In this document: in pieces, positions 37,560-49,810 of the stretch | How positions within the stretch are numbered: the stretch's first letter is position 1 | Layout of the letters: each line of letters begins with the position of its first letter | NCBI GenBank assembly: GCA_948474755.1 | Contig: CAOLHI010000484.1 | Span: 832,471-896,470 of the forward strand | DNA length: 64,000 nt | Source of the DNA: Ctenosaura bakeri | Lineage: Eukaryota > Chordata > Lepidosauria > Squamata > Iguanidae | Direction of reading: 5' to 3' | Translations under genes and position numbers: made by a program | The notes under the pieces: generated by a model | Databases searched by the model: none | Told to the model about the DNA's origin: nothing | Seen by the model: only the letters and a program-made list of their open reading frames with translations

Positions 37560-37979
37560 GACCCTTTTTGCACCTTACCTTTTTGCGGTGCTGGGGTGCG
37601 GGGCTTGCATGAGCAGCCTCCGGAGGAAGGCTTTCACTTCCCTGTTTCTTCGGCTCTGCACAAGCTTCCTGCTTGTGCGAGAGCCCTGCCTCTTCCTTTC
37701 ACTGTGCAGCCTGGGACCTTTCCAGGCTGCACTGGACAGGAAGCGTGACCGGCCCGGCTCCCGAGGCTCTGCATGCAAGGTAAGTGTGTGGAGGGCCCTG
37801 GAGCGATGCGCAACCGCACACCATTTTTGGCTTCAAACCGAAAATGAAAAAATGTGTGCGCAGTTTGCATCAGGCCCTTGAGCATCACACAAATATGAGT
37901 GCATTTTGTGGACCGCTCCTCACATTTATGCAATGTTCAAAGGGCCCTTTCACATCGGAAATGCTGTGCGAAAAGGGTC
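37560..37979 (-). mobile_element. Harbinger-like MITE (main family), TSD AAA
   Basis: 420 bp in the reverse orientation to the 23373 copy. Ends GACCCTTTTTGCAC and GTGCGAAAAGGGTC are near-perfect inverted repeats; flanks are AAA on both sides. Open frames inside it (up to 113 codons) are by-products. Confidence 0.85.
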
Positions 37980-37982
37980 AAA

Positions 37983-38627
37983 GATGAGACAACTCTTTGA
38001 AAGACAGGCAGAAATTGCTATGGCCTAGATCTTAAAAACTGTATGCTGTGATTCCAAGTAAAGAAGGCTTCTATAGATTTAGACCAGTGCATCTGGTATC
38101 CTATATATGAATTAAACCAAACTGAGGTCCAGATGAAAGAATGCCATTCAAAGCTGCTCTAAGGAAAGGATTTCACATCTGTTTTTCTGAAATTAGCATC
38201 TTCAAATGAAGACCCCAAATATTCAGCACCATCAACACATTTGCCTAAGACCCTTTCCTCTCCAGACTGGGTAGGGGACCATGAACCCTCCAGATGTTTG
38301 GGCTACTAGTGACATTAACCTCACACAATGTCCTATCTCAGTCCTGGCACAGTTGATAAATCAACAAAACAAACTGAATATCTCCCAGCTTGTTACTTAC
38401 TTCCAGGCAGTAATCAAAGAGTCATAAATAAAGTCCAACATAAACAAAGCCCAGCAGGGTTTCATGGAAAGGGAGTGTCCAAGGTCAATCCAAGCATTTG
38501 TCAAGGCATCCAGCAAGGTAGCAGGTCAGATAAGCTCTGACAACGCCTGGAGGGGAAAGACACCAGCTAAATAGACCCAAAGCCTAGCATAGCTCTGCCT
38601 TGATTGATTGTTCCTGGTTATAAATTC
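37983..38627. other. Possible old repeat split by a MITE
   Basis: The part at 38310-38627 and the part after the MITE (39074-39320) both look like repeat sequence known from lizards (AAAGTCCAACATAAACAAAG...AAGGTCAATCCAAGC; TCAGACTCTGAGTCAGAGTCCATGCTC). I cannot name the family or prove they are one element. Confidence 0.3.
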
Positions 38628-38630
38628 TAA

Positions 38631-39070
38631 GGCCCTTTTCGCATGGCAGTTTACAAGCCAAAGGGCCCTTGAGCATCGTATAAATGTCAGGAGTGGTCTG
38701 CATGACGCACTCCCATTTCTGCCACACTCAAGATCCGCAATCACAGCAAATATGCATTTTCTTATTTTTGGCTTTTAGCCGAAAATAAGCCACACTTGTG
38801 CAAGGCTTATGGGCCTGGGCCGCACTCACCTGCAGTGCGGAGCCTCTGGAGCTGAGCCTGTCATGCGTCCGCTCCTCAGTGAAGCCTACAACTCCCAGGC
38901 TGCACTGCGGAAGGAAGGAAGGGGCACAGGTAGGGCTCTCACGCAAGCAGGAAGGAGCTGCAGAGCCCGAGCAGCAGGGAAGCAGGAGGCGTGCGAGAGC
39001 CTGCCTGCCCAGGCTTTTCACACAAGGCCCACACTCCAGCAGCGTGAGAAGGTAAGCTTAGGAAAGGCTC
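38631..39070 (+). mobile_element. Harbinger-like MITE (main family), TSD TAA
   Basis: 440 bp, starting GGCCCTTTTCGCATGGC and ending GGAAAGGCTC, flanked by TAA on both sides. The interior matches the 23373 and 42298 copies, including CAACTCCCAGGCTGCACTGC and the GGCTTTTAGCCGAAAATAAG hairpin core. Confidence 0.85.
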
Positions 39071-39608
39071 TAAGAGAGTGACACTGGGTTTCTCTTTGCT
39101 GCCTGTGCTGTGCAAAGCTGGGTCTAGGTAAGTGTTCTTCTATACCTGAAGAGGCAGGACTGTCTGTTGGAGCCGGCACTGCCTTCTGTTATGGTTCTGG
39201 CACTGTAACCTCTGTCTGTACAGCAGGTTCTGGCATGCCCCCTGTTTCAGTCTCTGGTGTGCACTCTGCTTCAGACTCTGAGTCAGAGTCCATGCTCTGG
39301 AAGCAGGACATGACACCCAACATGGTCAGCCATAAAGCTTTGTGAATTCATAGTCAAAAACATCTGGAGGGCCAAAGGTTCCTCATTCCTGGTTACTACA
39401 CAGTTCCAGGGGAGAAGACAAAGGGTACATAAGGAGGCACTTATCATGCTGAGTGTACAGATTAAAGCTTGCTTGATCTAACATAAGGGGAAGGATTATG
39501 GTAGTGAGAAATTTACTTTGATAACTGAATGCTCAGATAATCTCAGGCCCATGTTCAGAGGTTACAAATGCAAGTTATTTATTATTAATTCCTTTTTGGA
39601 ATAACTAA
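39071..39608. other. No gene; possible old repeat
   Basis: Possible right half of the repeat interrupted by the preceding MITE, then AT-rich sequence with nothing recognised. Confidence 0.35.
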
Positions 39609-39943
39609 GGCCCTTTCTGCTCCACCCTCCCATTCCACTATAGGAATGGGAGGACAGGACAGCAACAATGCTTCTGCATAACATCACCATGGTCCTGTCC
39701 TTCTCCTATTCCCAGGTGGTGCAACTGCAGGTTAAATCATCATCAGGTTTTCCCCGTCAATGACCCGTAATTGTGCCACCAGTCCTCACTTATCCGTCCT
39801 GCAGAAACCCTGGAAGTGTAGTGGCTGTGCTTCCTGCCCCAGTGCAGCCTGGGAAAGTACCCAGCTGCACTGTGGAAGAAAGAGGCATAGCTTCGCCAAC
39901 TCCACTGAATGACTTCGCAAAAAGGTAGGGTGCGGAAAGGGCC
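39609..39943 (+). mobile_element. Harbinger-like MITE, TSD TAA
   Basis: 335 bp with ends GGCCCTTTCTGCTC and GTGCGGAAAGGGCC and an exact TAA on each side. It shares the GGAAAGTACCCAGCTGCACTG block with the main family but is shorter, with a different left half. Confidence 0.85.
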
Positions 39944-39946
39944 TAA

Positions 39947-40239
39947 CTCATAAAGAAGCAATATTAACATAATGAGAGATAACTTCACCCCTTTTTCAGT
40001 GTGGCGATAATTATTTGAAGTCACATGTATAATGACAGAGATAATAAATTATTCAAATATTGCTCCATGGTGTGTTGTAGCCCCATTGTTTGTTGGAATG
40101 AAGGAGAGTTTGTTTTGTACCACAGACTAATGGCTTGTAGCATTTAGGTTTCAGGTTCAGAACATGATGCCACAATTGTCACAGTGTGTGGGCAAGTATT
40201 CAGTGCTCCATCTGGTCAAGTTTATTAAGATCAATTTAA
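39947..40239. other. No recognised feature
   Basis: Short AT-rich interval without a supported feature. Confidence 0.5.
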
Positions 40240-41545
40240 GTTGTTGGGGCCTGATGATGTGGACAGGGCACTTGAATCAGTCTCTCCTACCACATGTAAG
40301 CCTGACCTTTGTGCATATTGTTTGACAAGATCCAGTACAGATGGGTTGATTGAATGATTCCATGGGATGGTAAATGCTTCACTGTATCAAGAAAAGATGT
40401 CTGCTACTTTGAAGGAGCTTGCCTTATCCTGAAAAGGACTTTCCTGAAGTTATATGAGAACTACCATCCTGCCAATGATATCTTCTTGGGACAAAAGTTG
40501 TTTGAGTATGTTCCAAGTGAGCAACTTTAAGACATTCATGATTATCTGTATACATTTCATTCTAATGCCAAGATGTGATATTGAAATAGCCTGAGTTATT
40601 ATGTCTGACAATCACCCCCATGCGAAAGACAGGAGTATGTTGTTCTCTTGAATCTGGAAAAGTAGCATTAAATCCATGGAGGTGTATATAAAAATGAATC
40701 GGTTAATTGGAATTGTTGAATTTCTTAGATTTCTCAGCAGCTTTTCATACCACCAACCATAGTAAGGATACTGGACTGGTTCTGTAGGATGGGAGTAGGA
40801 AGTACCAAGTTGTGTGTTTCTGCTCCTCTGTACAGGGACAGTTCCAGAAAGTATCATTTCAAGTTTCCTGTTTTGCCTCATGGCTATGGGGATACCACAG
40901 GGTTTAATTGTATTCTCCATCCTCTAGTGTCTATATGAAGCCACTTGGATGGGGTCATTGGGAATTTTGGAGTTAGGTTCTGCCATATGTTGATAACATT
41001 CAGCTCTACTTGTTATAAGAGTCAGCTGGGTCTAGACTAGTGCAAGAATGCTGTAATAAGCTAGATGAGGGCCAATAAATTGAAGACAAATCCTGATGAG
41101 ATAGAAACTCTGTGGACTGATGATTTCACTTCCAGAAACACGAATAAATAACCTGAGCTGGATGAAATTGTACTCTTTGAAGGAACAGCTGTTTAATTTG
41201 GGAGCACTCCTTGATCCTTCTCAGTCAGTAGAAGTTCAGCTGGGCTCCACTGCTTGGAGTACCTGAGTTCAACTGGTCTGTCAGCCACACCCTTTCTTAG
41301 AAAGAGGCAAATTGCCACAGTAGTTCATACAGCAATAATTTCCCACTTAGGATACTGCAATGTGCTGTTCATGAGTCTGCCTTTAAACACAATTCAGGGA
41401 CTGCAACCAGTACAAAACGTACATTTCTGACTGCACATAGATAATGTAAAAGACCTCTGCCTGAAGGCTTGAAGAGGAGTTCAGAGATAATACTGGGCTA
41501 GACAGAGAAATAGTCGTATCTGATACAGGGCAGCTTTCTATATTC
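40240..41545 (+). mobile_element. L2 LINE relic (reverse-transcriptase region)
   Basis: Read in shifting frames on the plus strand this follows L2 ORF2. Near 40725 a LRFLSS-type stretch stands for LLDLSAAFDT. Near 40885 GIPQGLIVFS stands for GVPQGSILSP. Near 40985 the bases for a YADN core replace YADD. MRANKLKTNPDEIETLW follows near 41065, NLGALLDPSQSV near 41195, and IISHLGYCNVLFMSLPLNTIQGLQPVQN near 41335. It is full of stops and shifts. The tail at 41480-41545 (GATACAGGGCAGCTTTCTATATTC) is also a familiar reptile repeat end. Confidence 0.85.
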
Positions 41546-42294
41546 TTAAAAGGGCAGCAGCAGGAAAAACCCATCAAGTCTGAAATATCAAGACAGATTC
41601 TTTCTATAGTAAATTTATATTGATGGATCAGATCTCAGTCTGTTCTAGACATACAGAGATTTGGTTCTCACTGCCCCTGATATTGTCCTATCCTCTATGT
41701 GGGCAATTGCCAAAGCTTCTATGCCTGAATGTGCATGGATCACCCATAAGTCACTTTATTTCCTTAGTGAGATAACTCATTAGGGCCATATGATCCACTT
41801 ACTCTACAACATGATTGGCTTTCAAAAGTTCCAGTTCCCATTATCCATAGCAATGCTGGACAGAAGTTAGATGTGATGGGAGTAGAAATTCAGGAATGAA
41901 GTTTCCCCACACCAAGCTTGACAATAAAGAAATTATTTTTAGACTATAATGATAAATAATCTAGAATGACACTATGGAAAACTTTATCTGGAAAACTTAA
42001 GCTAAAGCAAGTCAAATTCACAATTTTTGAACCTTTTTTGCTATCTAAAAGATACAGAGCTGTGAATAATGCACTAGAGCAATGTAACAATACATGATGT
42101 TGCCTTGGCACTGCAGACAGAGATATAGGTCTGAGGGAGCCATATGAATGAAGTGAATAGTGTGGTTCTTTCCCACCCAGACATCACCAAGTCATCTGTA
42201 CAATATTGGCATTGGAGGGAATTTTATCTGTAGGTCCTCTCACATTATTCTTTCAATTTTTGCAGCAATTGATTGCAGCACATTTCCACATGAC
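41546..42294. other. No recognised gene
   Basis: AT-rich. Near 41810-41890 a CAAAAGTTCCAGTTCCCATTATCCATAGCAATGCTGG block may be a decayed hAT-like palindromic repeat. Confidence 0.45.
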
Positions 42295-42297
42295 CAG

Positions 42298-42722
42298 GGC
42301 CCTTTTCGCACGGCGTTTTGGAAGTGAGAGGGCCCCTTGAGCATCGCATAAATGTGAGGAATGGTTTGCATGATGCACTCACATTTATGCTACACTCAAG
42401 AGCCTGACATGAAGCGGGCATGGATTTTTTCATTTTCGGCTCCAAGCTGAAAATGTTTTGGGCTCACACATTGCTCAAGGGCCTGGGGCATACTTACCTG
42501 CTGTGTGAATCCTCCTGAGCCACTCCAGTTGCGCTTCTTGCCCCAGCGCAGCCTACAACTCCCAGGCTGCACTGTGGAAGGAAGGGGCATGGGCAGGGCA
42601 CTCGCGCGAGCAGGAAACAGCTGTGGAGCTGAAGCAGGAGGTTTGCGAGAGCGTTCCTTCCAAGCCTTCTCACGCGAAAACCCCAACCCAGCAGCGTAAA
42701 AAGGTAAGGTGTGAAAAGGGCC
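42298..42722 (+). mobile_element. Harbinger-like MITE (main family)
   Basis: 425 bp, ends GGCCCTTTTCGCACGGC and GTGTGAAAAGGGCC. Flanks CAG and TAG differ at one base. The interior aligns with 38631-39070 over most of its length, including the TCGGCTCCAAGCTGAAAATG core. The frame at 42396-42686 is antisense MITE sequence, not a gene. Confidence 0.85.
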
Positions 42723-43047
42723 TAGGATCTAGTGTTTCATATCAAAGTGTAAGGTTCTCAGCTCTGGATATCTTTTTTTCAACTGCATTGTAGATCAAGC
42801 TGCTCCCTCAAGAAAGTATTTGCAGTACTGCCACCAAAATACCTTTGAGTGGTACTGAATGTTCATACATAAAATTAATATGACAAGGTTGTTTTAAAAC
42901 ATGATCGGTTTTGTTTCCAGACCAGTCAACTAAAGGCATCTTTTCAACCAGGAAACAATTTAATTCTCATGATGGGGTATTTCCAATTTTAATTTTACAT
43001 GTTGAAAGCAGTTATGTCTTAGGTAGTTGTGCGTATGTACATATGCA
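42723..43047. other. No recognised feature
   Basis: Short AT-rich interval without a supported feature. Confidence 0.5.
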
Positions 43048-43432
43048 CAGCCAGCCCTCCACATTTGCGGGTTTCATTTTTGTGGATTTGATTATTAATG
43101 GATTATTTGCTGTCTCCTCTGCTGCCTCCCTATGCCATTTTTAATAGGCACTGCAAGCTTTGTGAGACTGAGAAAGTGCAAACGAGGCTTATAAGTCCCC
43201 ATTAAAAATAGGGTGGGGCGGCAGTGGTGGTGGCAGTAAGCCCCAGCAGCCACCCACTTCTGCCTGGTGAAGGAACCCTGATACCTCAAAGGAATACATG
43301 GTGGGTTGAATATGGTGATCATACTTTTCTGTGCATTAAATATAGTTTGGAAGGGCCTAGAGTTATTCATGGTTTTTCCATTTTCATGGGGATCCTGTGC
43401 CAGTAACCCTAGTGAATGTGGTGGGATGACTG
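43048..43432. mobile_element. Tigger/pogo-like DNA transposon remnant
   Basis: 385 bp with ends CAGCCAGCCCTCCACATTTGCGG and, in reverse complement at the right, CAGTCATCCCACCACATTCAC. The right flank is TA; the left is CA, a likely decayed TA. The ends resemble Tigger termini (CAGTCGGCCCTCC). No transposase frame is left. Confidence 0.75.
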
Positions 43433-43434
43433 TA

Positions 43435-44820
43435 CATGTATTATTATTGAATAGTATCATAAATATGTGTGCATTAATAAATTTAGCAGTTAAAAAGGCA
43501 TGTAGTATCAAGCATAAATTTCAAATAAATCTTATGTGAAAGGTGAAGGTACCACCACTGACATATCTAATGCACCTAATATGTTATGAGTGATACTGAA
43601 GCGTAACAAGTTAAATGTGCACACTGTATATAAAGTGAAAACAAAAGGTGTTGTGTTCTCTTAAAGAGTAGCAAAGCTATTTTTGCATAAATTTTCATGA
43701 GGTAATTAGTCCAGTTAAATTAGGAGGGGCAGCACGTAGGCTGTTGGCTACATGTGGCTCCAAGATGTTTTTGCAGTCCCTGCCTCAATCTACAACATCT
43801 GCCAGATTCAGGATGGCAGCAAACAGCCACATTTAAAATGGGTAAACCAGATGAGCAGGCCCCCTCCAGCACCTCGTTTATATGTAAAAAAATGCTGTGA
43901 TTTTGGCACTGCTACTATATTAAGGATGGGGCATAGCCCCCATTGCCTTTGTTGGAAGGTTTTCCAATACAATCCCTCAGCCAGTGGAAGTTGTCCATTG
44001 TTGGCTTAACGCATTGAAGCATTTCCTTGGCTACATTCATGGATAGTGGCAGGAGATGTGAATAGTGCAGTCAGGAGGATAGGAATGAAAATACAGATGG
44101 CTGCCCCTCTGGAAACAGCATCAAGTATATATTTGTCATAAAATATTTAAAGAAGTTAATTATGTCTTTCGACCACTTACAGCCAGTTCTAAACTTGAAG
44201 TGGCCATAATTATTTCTCAGTTTTATCTTGACAGTTTCAAGTCTTCATGTCAACACTTTTAACAACTTGAGATCTCTGAGAACAGAGAGAGAACATGCAA
44301 GACTTCTGATGGCCTTTGATAGTGTGAGACAAAGTGCAGCAGTTCATTTATTGTACAATGAAACTGTGCTCACCACTCTTTCAGCCTTATCTGCTGGAAA
44401 GCATAAATCAAATTAATCAGTGTACTTTCAGGCACAAATTAACTCTGTTCTTTTTCTGTTCAATTGAGCTAATGTGAGCTATGGTACATGAACATTAGAA
44501 CCAGAGAGATTTTACTCATTGGTAGAAGTGCCTTGCCTGTTTTTTTGTTTATGAAAACATCCTGTGTTTGAACAAAGTACAATTCTTAGTTCCATGTACA
44601 ATGAATGGGTCTTTTATAGGTGGGATTAATAATTGGATCTAGGTGTTCATCAACTATAAATAGGTGTACCATTGTATAAATTATATAAATACTATGAAAA
44701 ATGCTTTGGTCCTGGTCCAAATGTGATGAATGGTGGGCATCCCTGTTGGCATAAAAAAGTTCAAGAGGGTTCAGAAGTTCAATAGCATTCTGATAGCCAT
44801 TGCCACACATATTGGATGTG
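43435..44820. other. No recognised feature
   Basis: AT-rich sequence; no supported gene or repeat. Confidence 0.55.
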
Positions 44821-44821
44821 C

Positions 44822-45055
44822 ATCTGGTTGACAGTATACTGTAGTGGTTTGAGGTTTGGACTAGAACTTTGGCCCACTAGGGTTCAAATACCTTTTCAGC
44901 CTTGCAAATCCAGTGGGTGAGCCTGGGAAAGTCATGTTCTTAAACTAAGAGAAAGACAACAACAAATGTCCTCTGAATAAATATTTCCCAGAAAATCCAA
45001 TGACAGAGTCACCATTAGTTGAAGTCAACCTGAAGATGCATAACAACAAATCACT
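44822..45055 (+). repeat. tRNA-derived SINE
   Basis: A-box-like CTGTAGTGGTTTGAGG near 44839 and B-box-like GGTTCAAATA at 44881-44890, 3' body CCAGTGGGTGAGCCTGGGAAAGTC, and a GTTGAAGTCAACCTGAAGATGCATAACAACAA tail. Decayed. Confidence 0.75.
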
Positions 45056-46015
45056 TCCAACTTCATGGAAAAGCAAATACATCTTGCTTGAGTAGAATAC
45101 AGAATTAGATAAGCTCAAATGGGCAATGTAAAATTTGATTTAGCTGTGCTGTTCCACTATCACTGTATATGTGTCCTTTTGAGATGTCAGGTTAACTTTT
45201 CTGAATGCGTGTTAGCTGTTAAGACTGCAAACTATGAGGAGCAATAGCAAAGAAGCCTATTTCTCAGAAATATCTTCCATCCATAGGTTTCTTGGCACCA
45301 TACTTGCATTAGTCATATCTAGTAACATAGCAAGATACCCTATATACATAATAAGTAGGGGATGGGCCTTGATTTGGGTGAAGTCTCCATGCTAGTATGA
45401 AGACTTTTTATTTGCATATTGATTTTTGTAAGCAGTAGCCTTTGGGAAGAACAGCACATGATGCAAATCTGAAGTGAATACCTTTTCAAGTAAGTATTAA
45501 AACTCTGGATCTGCAAACAATCCTAAATGTTTAAAGTGAAAGGTCAGATAGTGCCTTATTAGTGCCCTCTCAAATCCAACTGGGATTACAGACATCACTC
45601 TTAAACCTTGGCCTCAATCTAACTGAAATCTCTAGTGCAACCAACTGTACTGCAACACCTGACACAACCCTTTTTCCTTTTCTCATTTCCAACTTCAGAA
45701 GCTATTTTGTAAGCCTACCAGTAATCTCAGCTCCTGCCCCACGGTATGGATAATGTTTGATTCAGTCTGTACTGCAATTAATTAAATCTGATACTGTACT
45801 GACTTCCCTGCTTCTACCTTTCTTCTTTCTGAGCAGAGATTGAGAGTTTTGATTATACTGTCAGAGAGATGCTGCTTTTAAAGAATGGAATACAACCATA
45901 TTCATCTTGGTCAAAAACATGTGTTGGACATGGTCAGAATTTTCCCCGGGCTGACAGTGACAATTCTCAGCTATGATTGTTAGATGATTAAAAAAAAAGA
46001 AGAAGAAGAAGAAGT
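45056..46015. other. No recognised gene; (GAA)n at 46000-46014
   Basis: AT-rich sequence with a short GAA repeat. Confidence 0.55.
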
Positions 46016-46019
46016 GGAA

Positions 46020-46160
46020 ATGCCATGGTGGCCATCTTATCCTTAGGGTTGTCAGGGTTATAATATGGGTTGCTCCTTTATTATAAGGGATGTTCCTTAT
46101 TAGAAGGCCAGAAGGTCCCTTATTATGAGGGATGTCCCCTATTTCAGGGGAAAGCTTTTC
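46020..46160. repeat. Short imperfect internal repeats
   Basis: A TTATTATAAGGGATGTTCC-type unit occurs three times within about 100 bases (TTTATTATAAGGGATGTTCC, then CCTTATTAGAAGG, then TTATTATGAGGGATGTCCCC). It may be the edge of an unidentified repeat. Confidence 0.4.
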
Positions 46161-46879
46161 TTGTTATAGAGATGGAATGAGATGACAAAAAGATCCTGTA
46201 TTCTTGGGTGTGGGTTCTTTCTCAAGACAGAAATGTGTAATTTATCAGTGTAGACAATATGTTAATCTGGCAGAGAAATGCATGGCTAGGTTAACTGAAA
46301 TCAATACTTTCATTTGGTATTTCAGTGGAACAAAAAATTGTTAACATGTACCTCCTGATTGATAACCCTGCATATCATGAATTTTGACTGCCCCTTATTG
46401 GTATTTTGAAGACGTGGCAACACGAAATGTCACAATGAAGATATCTGTCACTGTGAAGTGAGTCACATCACAGAAGCAGCTTGCCAACAAGGTGACTTGA
46501 TTATGTTGTCTTTCATGTTATGGGAATCTATGATACAAAACTGTCATTCTGCATAAGATTGGAAAAGAAGAAAAATATAAGGGCAAGTGTAGCCAGTCAG
46601 AAAGTTCTTCTCAGGCTCCAATGACTTCTATTCCTCCATTGCTGGGCACTCTCTATTTCTGTTCTGTGCCCTCTTTCTTATGCATATAATGTCCTCTGCT
46701 ACCTTCAGATTCCTTAATAGTTCTTTTCTCCCCTCTCCATTTCTAAGGAATTCCCTTTTCATTTTCTAGACTCTAATTTCTCAAGAGCTCCTCTTTTCCT
46801 GGGCCCCTGCATCCTTCATTAAACATTGCTTCCCTAAATTATTAATTCTTCCTCCCTTGTCCCTTGTTTTCCCCGTATG
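46161..46879. other. No recognised feature
   Basis: AT-rich sequence without a supported feature. Confidence 0.5.
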
Positions 46880-47110
46880 GTCTGCCTTCCCTTATGCCAC
46901 TACATCTAAGTATTCTCAGTGGAATCATTATTCACCACTCTTCTCTGATTGTTGACGTGTTTTTAATTGTTTGTTTATTTATATATTGTTCATTATTTTC
47001 ATGTGTTTTACATTGCTTTTATACTGGTTTTTTTTTTTTATTGTATGTCTGATTTCTAAAGTGAACCACTTGGAGATCTCACTATTTGTAGCAGACCTGC
47101 AAATAAATAA
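46880..47110 (+). mobile_element. L2-like LINE 3' tail
   Basis: Long T-rich run, then GAACCACTTGGAGATCTCACTATTTGTAGCAGACCTGCAAATAAATAAGTAAATAAA. This matches the 3' terminal form of L2-type elements (CTTGGAG...GGCATATAAATAAATAAA). Confidence 0.5.
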
Positions 47111-47619
47111 GTAAATAAAAAAGTGTATTGCTTGCTTCTGTCAGCAACCCTTTCCTCTGCTTTTCAACCTCTCTATGTGTCACAGACATACAGCCAGAGT
47201 CAAGTATCAAATGGCACATCTGATTTCTAGGATGGAATATAGAAGTTCTCTGGGACTGTATGGCTAGTTTCACTTAGGAACTGCTGTCAGAAAGAACATG
47301 AAGATGGGGTTGTCAGGGTGACAGCTGACACCTGTTTATTCTCATATGACAAGACAAATGAATTGGCAAGCAGTGTGTCAGAACTGAAGCTTACACAAAA
47401 CAGACACAGATGTGATGTGAAGAAGACAAGAGCTATTGAATCCATCATCTAGTTTCCAAAAATCACTAGTTAAATGCCTCTGATAGGCTCAGAAACAGGG
47501 AACGAAGAAAACAGATATCACACCTTGCAGGTTCACTATACCTAGTTTTCAGAGGTATATTGCCTCTACACATGAAAGGTACCTTTAGATCTAGCCCTTA
47601 TGCGTTGGTGTAACCCAAG
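47111..47619. other. No recognised feature
   Basis: AT-rich sequence without a supported feature. Confidence 0.5.
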
Positions 47620-47752
47620 GGACAGAATTATGCACCCCATACAAATGTTGTTGGACTGCATATCCCAGCAGCTATAGCCAGCATAGCCAATTATGAGAAA
47701 TGCCACTAACTACAGTCCAACAGTATGTGAAGAACTGCATGATGCCTACTGC
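47620..47752 (+). repeat. hAT-like palindromic repeat
   Basis: ATGTTGTTGGACTGCATATCCCAGCAGCTATAGCCAGCATAGCCAATTATGAG followed by the decayed inverse arm (AACTACAGTCCAACAGTATG). Same family as 33288-33415. Confidence 0.55.
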
Positions 47753-48415
47753 TTGTCTAGTCTTTAAACTGTTCTCTGAGTTAATGGCCAACATCATATC
47801 CAATGGCAGTGAAAATGTACCATAATGAAAAGTGTAAAATAGAACTTCCTTTGGATTCTTCCTTTTTATTGCGGAGATGAAAGAAATTTGAGAAGCTTTG
47901 TTTTTAATAAGAAAAATTGATTAAAAATTGACTGAGACAGGGAGAATTGGTGGGTGAAAAATGGGTTTAACATTGCCTTGATGCCTGCCAATCTGCAAAT
48001 GTTTCTCTACCCCAATATTAGGGTTGGCTGTACCATTATACAAAGTGATACAATTGCTTCAGGCAGCAGATTTGGGTGTGTGTGCAGTGGTAGCCTGCTG
48101 AGCCATTCCTCTGGAGCGTCTCTGTTCAAGAACAGAGCTTTGTGTGTTTTCTTTCAGGTTCCTCTTCCCTAATTGGAATTCATGAACCGGGCTCACTCCC
48201 TCAAAAGCAGTGGAGGACATTGCCCTTTCACCAGCATTAAAGTAACACTCAAGTACTTGTCCAGTTTGTTTTTGTATGTGGAATTTGAAAGGAGGAGTGG
48301 TCTATGGCAGCACTACTCAAACTGTTGGCCTCTGGACTTGTCACGGTCTGCAATGTTACTGATTGTTGGTCTGAACCAAGTTTTGATGAGAAACAAGCAG
48401 TTGTAGTCAATAGGT
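47753..48415. other. No recognised feature
   Basis: AT-rich sequence; the 72- and 77-codon frames here show no domain. Confidence 0.5.
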
Positions 48416-48605
48416 AGGAGCCAGCATGGCATAGTGGTTGCAGTGTACAACTAGAATTCCAGGAGACCAGAGTCTGAATCCCTTCTCAGCCATGGAAACC
48501 CACTGGATAACCTTGGGCACGTCACACATTCTCACATGTAGACCTCTTCTAAATAAATATTGCCAGGAAAATGATATAATAGCATCACCATAACACAGAG
48601 CTGTC
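48416..48605 (+). repeat. tRNA-derived SINE
   Basis: GGAGCCAGCATGGCATAGTGGTTGCAG (A box) and AGAGTCTGAATCCC (B box) with the body CCATGGAAACCCACTGGATAACCTTGGGCACGTCAC. The A-rich 3' end is decayed. Confidence 0.8.
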
Positions 48606-49807
48606 AGCAAAAACAGTTAAATAGGCACAAATATAGTGCCAGTTCTTGGCACTTTTTTGGGAAAAAAAAACAACCCTCTGTTGGTCCCCTGCATCAGATA
48701 GCTTAAGAAGTACTGGTCTAGACCATTACTCCAAACAACAAAGTGTCTTGGGCTTGCCCTGACCAGATCAGTGTTAGAAAGAAACATAGGGTTTCAAACC
48801 AATATAAATCTAGTTCTGCACTGAGCGTTTTTGTATGCTGAAAAGATACAAGCCTTTGTTTCACTATATCCCATCATCTTTCTGTGATGGAACTCAGAAG
48901 GGCATACAGAGTGGTCCCAAGTGTTTGTCCTTCCAGTCTTTGCCTGGAGCTGGATTCAGATCTGCTTAGCTTCTTGAAGGTTGCTCCATCATGTGCCTTA
49001 AACCCTGATTGTTAGGCTATTTGCATTTGGTTGTGACATTAATTAGACATTCTGCTCCTTTATATAGACTCAGAGGCAAAAAGGAAGTCTTGAGGGACAA
49101 ATGCCTATAAATCCCAATACTAGAGGGTCATATTTTTCATAACAAAATGCACTTCTGATTTTAAGCAAAGCGAGGAAGTCATGTCACATGGAACAAGTGA
49201 TTTGATCTTAAGCCATAGAGAACACAGTTGCCACAAAAAATCATTGGAGCTTACGTAGCAAAGGAAGTCATTTTGAATTTGCCTCTTTTTTGGTGATGAT
49301 GGTAGGGTAGATATGAGTCCTTTGAGTCATTGAATCAACCCCTTTCTCCTAAGAAAGAGATTCCATTCCATCTCTAAGTGTGTTTGGCAGCAAAGCTAGA
49401 ATATTGGATGACTCACTTGACTCATGTGCCTGAGTTGATTCCCCCCCCCCCGTTAGCAGCTGTGAATGATACTGTGCCATTCTAAATCTGCATCAGGAAC
49501 TAGAAGATGGCTTAGGGCAGAGTCTGTGATAGGTTGGGGAGAGACAGGGATAATCTCCCAGGCTCAGCCACAAGCTTGGAATAGATTCTTTTTGTTTCGA
49601 CTGCAGGCTTACTGTGTCCTTTCTGATGGGTTAGCCGTCATTAATTACTGTGGTCTCCCCCTGCCACTTTTTTCTTCAGCAGTTTGATAGAGAATGGAAG
49701 GAAGGGAAAAGGAAAAGCTGTAATAGTTTTGTGACTGTCAAACTTGGTCTAAGAGGAATGCATGCTCACCTTCAGTTCTTTTTATAGTTACAGCAGTGTG
49801 ATTTCAC
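48606..49807. other. No recognised gene; C-run at 49441-49451
   Basis: AT-rich sequence with one poly-C tract. Confidence 0.55.
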
Positions 49808-49810
49808 TCA

